This document shows, piece after piece, positions 56,275-64,000 of a stretch of DNA of 64,000 bases; positions within the stretch are counted from its first letter, which is position 1; each line of letters starts with the position of its first letter. The DNA is from Phyto melanocephala (lineage: Eukaryota; Arthropoda; Insecta; Diptera; Rhinophoridae): assembly GCA_941918925.1 (NCBI GenBank), contig OW799234.1, positions 68,009,043 to 68,073,042 of the forward strand, in the 5' to 3' direction. The notes under the pieces were generated by a model. The model saw only the letters and a program-made list of their open reading frames with translations. It searched no databases and was not told the DNA's origin. Made by a program: the position numbers and the translations under genes.

Positions 56275-56700
56275 TATATGAATTTAACCAAAAATCTTAT
56301 ATGACAGATGGACGCTAAAGTGAGCATGTCATAAAGGTCTTTTGTGTATTGAAGTAATCGTAGCCAGAAATCTACACTGACGAAATTTTAGCTCCGTACT
56401 TCTACTACACCTGGAGCTTCAATGAGCTTTCAAAATTTATTTTTGGTAGATTATGGCACATGTGTGACGTAAGTGATAACGGAGCTGCGTTTAAGTAATT
56501 TCTGCTAATAAATTCGATTTACATATTGCGATATAGACCCCCTAAATCTTTTAAAACTTTTCTCAACATAAAAGTGACATACATTTAAGATGAATTGTTA
56601 TATAGAAAGTCGTCGTTAAAGTTACATTTTGTGGTATAAAACTATTGACCAGAAAATCATATTTAGGAAATTTTGACATCGTGCAGGTAACTCTTTAATA
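56275..56700 (+). mobile_element. Old HLE-2-type sequence, right of the transposon
   Basis: TATATGAATTTAACC matches the HLE-2 phrase TTATATGAATTTAGG, and GATGGACGCTAAAGTGAGC matches GGTGGGCGTAAAAGTGGGC. The decayed second half of the HLE. Confidence 0.55.
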
Positions 56701-57304
56701 TAATTTCTATATATCAAAAATATAAAATATATTTTTTATTTTCAAACATTAAAGAGATAAAGGATTTTAAAATGGATAAACATTATTTATTTTTAAATTT
56801 CATAAACTAATATAAAAACTAATGTATTTTTTTATTCTTCTCCTTTTCGCTACTAAAGGGTTGCATCCACTACACTACATAAAAGGCAACATTATTCCGA
56901 AAACATAAAGCTAACAGCAGGCTACACAGCTACATGACTACTACTGTCGTTAGCCGCAACCACGACCGTACAGTCGGCTATATTAAAGACGAAAGCAACA
57001 TTGTAATAAGCTAATAAGAAATTTATGCTCCGGCAGCTTCGGTTGCGGTGCAAAAATTAAACGGCGATAAACTTTTAGATGAATGGGAATTTTTAATTTA
57101 ATTTCTTTACTTTGGTATACATTTATTGATCGAAGCTTAAAGAATATAAATTTATAGAAGTTTATAATTTAATATAAAACTGACAAACGAGGTAAAATAG
57201 AAAACACTTTGTAACATGTTTATGTCTTGTGTATAATCGTGTTTATAGTTTCATTTCGTGTTTCATTCGAGGTATTATTTGATATTATCAACATTGATGT
57301 TGAA
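56701..57304. other. No gene recognised
   Basis: AT-rich, with a less AT-rich patch at 56860-57060 (CTACACAGC, CGACCGTACAGTCGGC) lacking an open frame. Confidence 0.4.
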
Positions 57305-57410
57305 TGTATGTGTAGGTTAGGTTAGGTAGAACAGGCAGCTATTGTGCAGCTTACTTGGGTCCATTTTATTGATCCCATTGTGATACCTGAATAGAAAAGT
57401 AAGAATAGAA
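57305..57410 (-). mobile_element. LINE 3' tail, reverse
   Basis: Read on the minus strand: GGTATCACAATGGGATC, AAGTAAGCTGCACAATAGC, then CTACCTAACCTAACCTAC. This CCTAACCTAACC-ending tail is of the type used by non-LTR elements in flies. Heavily 5'-truncated. Confidence 0.55.
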
Positions 57411-57433
57411 TAGAAAAGGGAGAAGAGAAGCAG

Positions 57434-57842
57434 CCCAGCAAAAATTACTGCATACCCGGAAGCAGGTTTGTAAAGGAGAGATAAATGTACTCTCCTTTCC
57501 CAACCTGCTTCAGGAAAGCATGATTTTTATATGAGATGTCCCACTTGGTAGGGCTCTTTGATGCTCTAATTATTTGCTTCTTTCACACATGGTTAATGCA
57601 GTAATAGCATGTCTCTTTTATGTGTTTTTAAGAACTACATTAAAGAAAGGTCATCATTCGCTTACATTCCTGCATCCTCGTAAGCGGGAGAAGTTGCAGT
57701 AAGTTATTTTGTAAAAAATGAAATATATTTAATAGAAATTTCTGACTTCCATTTATAGCACCCTCGAATACGCTCTAATATTGCGCTATAAGAAGGCATG
57801 ATTTTTTTACTGCTTACCGGTACAAAATAAATTTTTGCTGGG
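57434..57842. mobile_element. MITE with CCCAGCAAAAATT ends
   Basis: Left CCCAGCAAAAATT and right AATTTTTGCTGGG are exact inverted repeats of 13 bp. Inside, 57461-57509 is a hairpin (AGCAGGTTTG..AAAGGAGAG and CTCTCCTTT..CAACCTGCT). TSD not clear. Confidence 0.6.
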
Positions 57843-57935
57843 AGACAAGTCCAAAACCTCTGGCGCGAATCGAACCCCCAAACTAGCAAACCACCACACT
57901 ACTGGCTTGTAAACCGGGACACCCGAATGTATGTG
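57843..57935 (-). mobile_element. Possible tRNA-derived SINE head
   Basis: On the minus strand, AAGCCAGTAGTGTGGTGG resembles a Pol III A box, and GGGGGTTCGATTCGCGCC about 20 bases later is a good B box (GGTTCGATTC). It does not fold as a proper tRNA, so a SINE or tRNA relic fits better than a tRNA gene. It abuts the MITE at 57842. Confidence 0.45.
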
Positions 57936-58335
57936 TAAATCGTTATTAATTTTTTTTTGTATGTATGTATGTATGATTTCGCAATGAATTTTGTTATGGT
58001 TCAATGATATACAACATGAATGGCAAATGTATTTCGTAAATATGTTGCAAGGTGTGTACCTACTATTAGCCGAAATTATCCACAAAACAAAGTTGAGGGT
58101 AGAGCACAAGGATATATTTCATCGGCGGCTAACCCCGGCTATCAAGCGATCGCCTTCGCTCTATAATAATAAACAATCAAACAGCTATATAAAGCTCATG
58201 AAAATAGAAATTATGATTAAATTAGATGTGCCATAACCATAACCATACAAAACAGCTGCTTGAATCAAACTTATATGCAACAATGAAATTGATTATAGGT
58301 GACTTGCCATAACGCCACAGCGATAATCATAGAAA
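57936..58335. other. No gene recognised
   Basis: (GTAT)n run at 57958-57973. Open frames without motifs. Confidence 0.4.
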
Positions 58336-58481
58336 TAACAAGTAAGAGCACTATATTCGGCTGTGCCGAATCTTTTATACCCACCACCAATTTTGTGTAC
58401 ATTTAAAGCACAATATTTATTATTTTGTTAATCGCTATGGAATAATCTCTTTATAATAAAATATGTATCACTTTCTTTGTA

Positions 58482-59094
58482 GAGGGTGGTTAAATTTTAA
58501 GGGCCCATGTTGAAGGTGAACTACACCTAGTCTTTAAATTTGTTTTCTGCATTTCACTTGACATTTCTCAATCTCAAACTTACTCAATTTGATCCGTGGA
58601 AATATACGCAAATGAGCAACGCTTTAAAGTTATTCAGGTTTTTTATGAAAATGGGCGTTCAAATCAAAATGCATTTTGTGCACTTCGTAATTCTTTTGGT
58701 CAACATAATCGTTCAAATTCGTCCACAATCGGGAGAATTGTAAAAAATATTTAAATTTCTGCAAAACAGGTCTGTATAAAATGCTAGAAAATCTGTGAAT
58801 GCCTTCTTAGTTCGTTGAATGGGAACCTGTTTTTTGCGATAGTGTGGCAAAATAGCAGTCAATCTGGACTCATCATCATGCCCAACAATTGAGCATCAAC
58901 ATTGTCATTGAAAATTTGGACCATCAGATAGAGGAGTTGTGCCAAGGATGGGGGGGGCCATATGGCCGATATTTTGTTAAATACATAATAGAACCATATA
59001 AATATTATAATTGCAAAAAGAAATAATAATAATATCCTAAATAATTTGTGTTTTATTTAAATTCAACATCAGTCCTTAAAATTTAACCACCCTT
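58482..59094 (+). mobile_element. 613-bp Tc1/mariner-type MITE inside HLE-2
   Basis: Ends GAGGGTGGTTAAATTTTAAG and (reverse complement) AAGGGTGGTTAAATTTTAAG, with TA on both sides. HLE-2 relatives at 13140 and 48745 read through without it. Keeps a fragment of transposase N-terminus. Confidence 0.9.
58596..58760 (+). pseudogene. Transposase HTH fragment
   Basis: TYANEQRFKVIQVFYENGRSNQNAFCALRNSFGQHNRS..TIGRIV resembles the N-terminal paired-type HTH of IS630/mariner-superfamily transposases (E.R..IV..Y..NG.S....R.L...FG). Everything C-terminal is deleted. Confidence 0.65.
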
Positions 59095-60202
59095 TATAAC
59101 TTCGATATGCTACTAAAATGCTTTTGTAAATGTAGTCTTTCAATTAAAGTGGGCGTTAAAGTAGGCGTGCCAATAAAGTTTCTGCTAATAAATACAACTT
59201 AGATCTTTCAATATAGTCCTTTATTATTCCAAAATCTTTATTAATAGAGAAATTATATGAATTGTAGGTGAAACGTTATATGGGAGGTGGGCGTAAAAGT
59301 GGGCGTGGCACCTTAATTTTCTGGCACAGTAATGATATTGCCTAGGGAGATATACGTAGCAAGTTTTGTCATCATACCTCTAATTTTGGCGGTTTTATGA
59401 GCTTTTAAATTTCATTAACGGTAGATAACGTGAAAAGTGGGCGTTATAGTAGGCGTGTCAAAGTTATTTTTGCGAATGAGCACAACTTAGGTGTTTCAAT
59501 ATAGCCCTTTATTATTCCAAAATCCTTATTAATAGAGAAATTATATGAATTTTAGGTAAAACGTTATATGGGAGGTGGGCGTGGCACATTGATTTTCCGT
59601 TAAAAAAAAGCGTTTAACCAAAAAGCAAAGTGTGCCAAATTTCAGAGTCATACATCCAATTTTGTTGCTTTTATAGCGTTTTTGTTTTTAAATACTTATA
59701 CCGAAAAATACACTGTGCGGTATAAATTTTCGTACATTTTGATCGATAACTCCTCTCCTCATGCATAGATTTAGACAATTTTCGGGGAAAAATTTTTTTT
59801 TACTCAGGAAATATATATTCATGAGTCTACGTTAATGCGTTTGGACACAATTCCATTTTATTCGATGTTCGAAGGACACGGTTTTTTCGACCTACTCTTG
59901 CTTTTCGAGCTATAACTCTCTTCCTAATATTCCGATTTAGCCCATTTTCAATACCAAACAAACCTTGTCTATAACAAAGATTCTGGCAAAATTTGAGCCT
60001 CCTAGCTTTTTCGGTGCGACCTCTATCGTGCTTTCAACAGACGGACAGACGGACAGGCGGACGGACATAGCTAGATCGTCATCAAATCAAACCCTGATTC
60101 AGAATATATATACTTTATAGGGTCTTAAATGGATAATTCGATGTGTTACAAATGGAATGACAAAATATACCCCCACCATTTTTTTGGTGGCGGGTATAAA
60201 AA

Positions 60203-60491
60203 TGTATATTTGTTTCTAATGGCTGTGGCATTATGGTTATGACACGTCTAAGTTAAATATTAGCTTTATTTAGTAGTCGTGGTTTCGTGAAAATATTAAA
60301 CATAAAACATATGGATTTTGACAAGTTGTGGTCGGTAGCCTGCTATTGTCTATGTGTATGCTATAAACACAGATCTTAAACATGAAGATATAGAAGTCTA
60401 ATAGTTTACAAAGGTAAAAAGGGATTTAATTTTAGAATACTTTCATAATTCAAATTAACTTTGTAATAGAAATTTGTTTAAAACAATATTC
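60203..60491. other. Unassigned AT-rich spacer
   Basis: No feature recognised. Confidence 0.4.
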
Positions 60492-61087
60492 TTTTTATAC
60501 CCTTCACCTGAGGTGCACAAGGGTATACATATATAGCTTTGTCATTCCGTTTGTAATTTCTACAGTTTTTATTTCCCACCCCATAAAGTAAATATTTTCT
60601 GAAAGCTTATAAATAGAAGAGTCGATTAAACCCTGACCATCTGTCCGTCTGTCTGTGAGTTGGTTGAAATCAACTTTTAGAAGCAACTATATGTTCCTTA
60701 GATCTAGATATGGTATCAATCTTTTGAAAATATCCGGGAATGAATCGCTATTGAAATTCAGCACAATCGCCCCATAACTTTCTGAGATATGAGCAAAAAA
60801 ACACGACCACCTCGTTTTTTTCACAATTACAACAATATACAATTATACTGGTTAGAGTAAACGTGGCATCGAATCCCAGTTGAGCCAAAAAAAAAATTTT
60901 TTTTATAATATTTTTTTATTTTATATATTATTTATATTTTATTATTTTTTTTTAATTTTTGGAAAAAAAATTATATAAATTTTTTTTAAATTTTTTTTTG
61001 TAATTTTTTTTATTGCTTTTTGTGTTTTTAATACATTTTTTTTATTTTTTTTTTTGTATTTTTTTTTATATATATTTTTTTTTTTTT
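60492..61087 (+). mobile_element. Helitron-like element, HLE-1 copy K (3' end missing)
   Basis: CACCTGAGGTGCACAAGGG subtype 5' end, CTGTCCGTCTGTCTG, AGAAGCAACTATATGTTCC, then TGGTTAGAGTAAACGTGGC in the same orientation as copy J, followed by a T-rich core. The terminal hairpin is absent. Confidence 0.75.
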
Positions 61088-62284
61088 GGGAAACATTTAA
61101 CTAAAATCGTTTTGAGGGAATGTGGGAATTTATAAAATTTAAAAAATTTTTTATTAATACAGAATTTTCTAACTCATCAAGCTTTTTGTCTGGAGGAAAG
61201 AAATTTAATTCACACATTTGACAAAGCAATTGTAAAAAATTTGTTGCAGTGTAAACATTCTTACAAAAAAATGACAAAAATTGTTGACATTTTCTTCTCA
61301 TTAAATTACATTTCAATTGACGCCCAATGACAAGAACAATTTATATTAAAAAAAACCCTTAAAAATCATAAGTGATATTAAACGACAAGCGTTGTACCCT
61401 AAAAGAAGTTTTTGTAAAATAAAAAAAAAATACAAAAATAAATAAAAATATATTTTTGTTTATTCTTATAAAGTTGTTCAAATAAAACAATTTTATAATT
61501 TCCTTATGATCAGGGTTGGACAAAGCAGACATTAAGCAATTTGTTTACCCAATTTGTATATCTTACATTATACCAAACTAAATGCTCTTTCATTATCTTT
61601 AACACACATTTGATTATAACTAAAGTTTGTAGAGGTACATATGAATTTTTTAAAGTTAAAAAAAGAACAAGTTACACATTCAAGACATCCATTACAATTG
61701 TAAGCCCCGGCATAATGCCGCCAACGCCAAAACAATTAATCAAGACGGCCGAGTATAGACATTGACGTTTATTGATTTCTTTCCTACTTTAAAGTGGATT
61801 TTGATCAATTTTATTCATGTAAAACAAATTAAAACAACAAAATCAATTGATTTTTTATAATTCAAGTTAAGGCACAAAATTGTGATCAATTCATTTAATT
61901 TATTTCTTGTCGATTATGGGTACGTACAATACATATTTATATGCTTCTACCTACCCCCCAAACCTTCTGTCAAGACATCAACTAAGAGAGTTGTGTATGG
62001 AAACACAAAATTTTGCTGTGAATTATTTTTTGAAATTTTTTCTTTTTTGTGCAATTTATGTAAAATATATATATATATATATATATTTTTTTTTTGATAT
62101 TTTCAATGCTGCGATTTAAAGGTAACATGTTGTAACGGTTGCCGACTTTGTCTTCTTTTTTCCTTATATAATTTTAGATCGGCTTTAGTAGCTTTATGGT
62201 CTTCAAGGCTCGTTGAATGCTAAAACTGCACAGGTTAGTAATACTATGTTGACACCAAAGACCAACAACAAGTTTTCAGTTAGA
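61088..62284. other. No gene recognised
   Basis: AT-rich, with an (AT)n microsatellite at 62068-62085. No motif in the open frames. Confidence 0.4.
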
Positions 62285-63063
62285 TTTTTATACCCTTCAC
62301 CTGTGGTGCACAAGGGTATATATAGCTTTGTCATTCCGTTTGTAATTTCTACAATTTTCATTTCCGACCCCATAAAGTATATATTTTCTGAAAGCTTATG
62401 AATAGAGGAGTCGATTAAGCCCTGACCGTCTGTCCGTCTGTCCGTCTGTCCGTCTGTCCGTCTATCCGTCTGCCCGTCTGTCCGTGTGTTGGTTGAAATC
62501 AACTTTTAGAAGCAACTATATGTTCCTCAGATCTGTATATGGTATCAATCTCTTGGAAATATCCAGGAATGAATCGCTATTGAAATTCAGCACAACCGCC
62601 CCATAACTTTCTGAGATATGAGCAGAAAACCACGACCACCTCGTTTTTTTTTCACAATTACAACAACAATATACATACATACATACATGTAAAAAACATA
62701 CCAAACAAAAAAAATTACAAAAAAAAAATATTAAAAATAAGAAAAAAAATAATAAAAAAAGCTACAAAAAAAAATTTTAAAAAATTTTAAAAAAAAATTT
62801 TTTTAAAATTTTTCTAAAAAAATTTTTTAAAAAAAATTAAAAAATAAATAAAAAAAATAATAAAATATAAATAATATATTAAATAAAATAAAATAAAATT
62901 TTTTTGGCTCAGCTGGGATTCGATGCCACATTTATTCTAACGTGTACGTATGCACGTATTTTATATGGGATGAATGGTGATACAAACAATTGTTATTGCA
63001 TGACTACACGTTGTGAAGGGTATATAAGATTCGGCACGGCCGAATATAGCACTGTTACTTGTT
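62285..63063 (+). mobile_element. Helitron-like element, HLE-1 copy L (core inverted)
   Basis: Full copy of the CACCTGTGGTGCACAAGGG subtype with the longest GTCTGTCC array here (62428-62483). A-rich core, then GGCTCAGCTGGGATTCGATG after the core as in copy B, hairpin TTCGGCACGGCCGAA and ACTGTTACTTGTT. Little decay. Confidence 0.85.
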
Positions 63064-63114
63064 TTTTTTCTATTATTTTCATGGCTGTATGAATCCATAT
63101 ATTAAGCGTGACCC

Positions 63115-63655
63115 AACCATAATGCACGCTATTAATTGTGAGTGACACTTTAAAACCAAGTTTTTTGCCCGACTTAATTTGACATTTCTTTGTTTCAGTG
63201 TTTGACAAATGCAACCATGGAGATATGCACAATTGAGCAACTCGTTTAGATTGTTGAAGCCTTTTACAAAAATCAGCGTTCAAATCAAAATGCACTCCGT
63301 GATTTTTTTGTTCACCAAATCGTGAGAATTGTGCGCAAATTTCAACTAACTGCGTCTGTAAAAAATGTGAGAACGCCGTGCATGCTGGTATTTTTAAATA
63401 AAAAGTGCACATCAATAAGCCAAGAACAATTCAAAAGCTAAAGGATGTGATTATTTGTCAATATAACGAAATTGAACCTCAATTAGGTCTCAGTGTCATT
63501 GAAAATATACTTCATCGGATTAAAGTATGACACCGAAGATGTGACAAGGATTTTGCCGATATGTTCGATCACATATACATAATTATCACAGATACTTCTA
63601 TGATAATAAAAAATATTAAGTCAATTCTCTAAAACTTTTAACATTTTTCCGAAAT
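63115..63655 (+). pseudogene. IS630/mariner-superfamily element, internally deleted
   Basis: MEICTIEQLV, a stop, then IVEAFYKNQRSNQNALRDFF and RIVRKFQLTASVKNVRTP form the N-terminal HTH pair of the transposase. It then jumps to SQEQFKS/PRTIQKLKDV-like sequence and the C-terminal end, so the DDE core is gone. The 3' side ends like the 26200 copy (AATAAAAAATATTAAGT, AATTCTCT). Same family as that copy: CCAAGTTTTTTGCCCGACTTA upstream is shared. Confidence 0.75.
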
Positions 63656-64000
63656 CATGACAATACGATACTAAGGACCTTTTGTAAATACACCTATTAT
63701 GTTTTATATTTTAATTTATTTTTAAAAAAATCGTCAATAAATTTTATTTAAAAGTGAACTGTAATATTACAGAACTCTCTACTACTTGTTCGTGTAGTTG
63801 TATGTAATAGGAAATGTTTTGTTTCTTTTTTCTTTTGTTGATACGTATGTACATAAATAAGTACTTCTAAGTATGATAATACACTTGACACGTACTAAAT
63901 AATTACATATAAACAAGTAGGTATATGTATGTAATTGTATAACTTACGACGTCAATACGTGAAAACAACAAAATTAAAAGATGGACAGACCGGCCCATTC
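63656..64000. other. No gene recognised
   Basis: AT-rich, with scattered GTATGTA phrases. Confidence 0.4.

Larger units (their letters stand above)
58336..60202 (-). mobile_element. Helitron-like element, HLE-2 copy R, interrupted
   Basis: Reverse orientation: AACAAGTAAGAGCACTATATTC, hairpin TTCGGCTGTGCCGAA and TACCCACCACCAATTTTG. Repeated AAAGTGGGCGTTAAAGTAGGC and GGTGGGCGTAAAAGTGGGCG follow (59150, 59290, 59440, 59575). Then come GGTGCGACCTCTATCGTG, the ACGGACAGACGGACAGGCGG microsatellite, and ATTTTTTTGGTGGCGGGTAT at the 5' end. The most complete HLE-2. A 613-bp MITE sits at 58482. Confidence 0.82.

Noticed and set aside
57843..57935. Functional tRNA gene
   Set aside because: A and B boxes are plausible, but I could not form an acceptor stem or an anticodon arm, so it is listed as a SINE-like relic.
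58140..58236. End of an exon in the 58.0-58.2 kb frame
   Set aside because: No conserved motif, codon bias or splice context; runs into an AT-rich spacer.
62993..63415. 140-codon minus-strand frame
   Set aside because: Spans the end of HLE-1 copy L and runs antisense to the transposase remnant at 63115-63655; no domain.

Overview
The window reads as AT-rich non-coding DNA from a higher (probably calyptrate) fly. Reasons: very high A+T, and a dispersed repeat family with the hallmarks of the Drosophila INE-1/DINE-1 Helitron-like elements: TATACCC subterminal repeats, the motif GACCCCATAAAGTATATA, a GTCTGTCC microsatellite, and CACGCCCAC/GGGCGTGG blocks. No host protein-coding exon, rRNA or tRNA gene could be supported. 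Almost every protein-like stretch is a piece of a transposable element, mostly decayed. The species call is inference.

Layout. 0.2-2.7 kb: decayed RNase H-encoding LINE split by a Tc1/mariner-like element with long AT-rich minisatellite arms. 2.8-10.5 kb: several Helitron-like elements (HLEs), a second Helitron (5.3-7.1 kb), a perfect 31-bp inverted repeat and a Ty1/copia pol remnant. 10.5-16.9 kb: mostly unassigned, with MITEs (13.7-14.1 kb), an HLE 3' fragment and a LINE 3' end holding a foldback. 17.3-18.35 kb: hAT element with terminal inverted repeats (TIRs) and an 8-bp target-site duplication (TSD). 21.3-23.5 and 30.4-32.2 kb: two HLEs, each interrupted by a copy of one 1.2-1.3 kb ACCGGTTTT-rich hAT-like element. 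23.5-27 kb: decayed IS630/mariner-superfamily transposases. 27.9-28.8 kb: non-autonomous relative of the 53.5-56.3 kb transposon. 33.9-38.7 kb: HLEs. 39.3-41.45 kb: Helitron containing a hAT, which contains a mariner-like end and a LINE tail. 41.7-42.6 kb: second Helitron, inverted. 44.2-45.3 kb: another hAT with TSD. 46.7-48.9 kb: two fused HLEs. 50.1-53.25 kb: transposase remnant and MITEs. 53.55-56.27 kb: a 2.7-kb DNA transposon with a nearly intact, unusual DDE-like transposase. 57.3-60.2 kb: LINE tail, SINE-like head and an HLE with a Tc1-like MITE. 60.5-63.7 kb: two HLEs and a further transposase remnant.

The most interesting object is the 53.55-56.27 kb element: 14-bp perfect TIR, repeated ACGTCACG-type internal motifs, and a three-frame gene with FSENY / SDG..QFKN / ATSHGKG..DG motifs that I recognise as a family but cannot assign to a named superfamily. 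The other main value is a set of insertions whose boundaries are proven inside the window by TSDs, empty sites in sister repeats, or an interrupted reading frame. No searches were run. All family calls are from pattern recognition.
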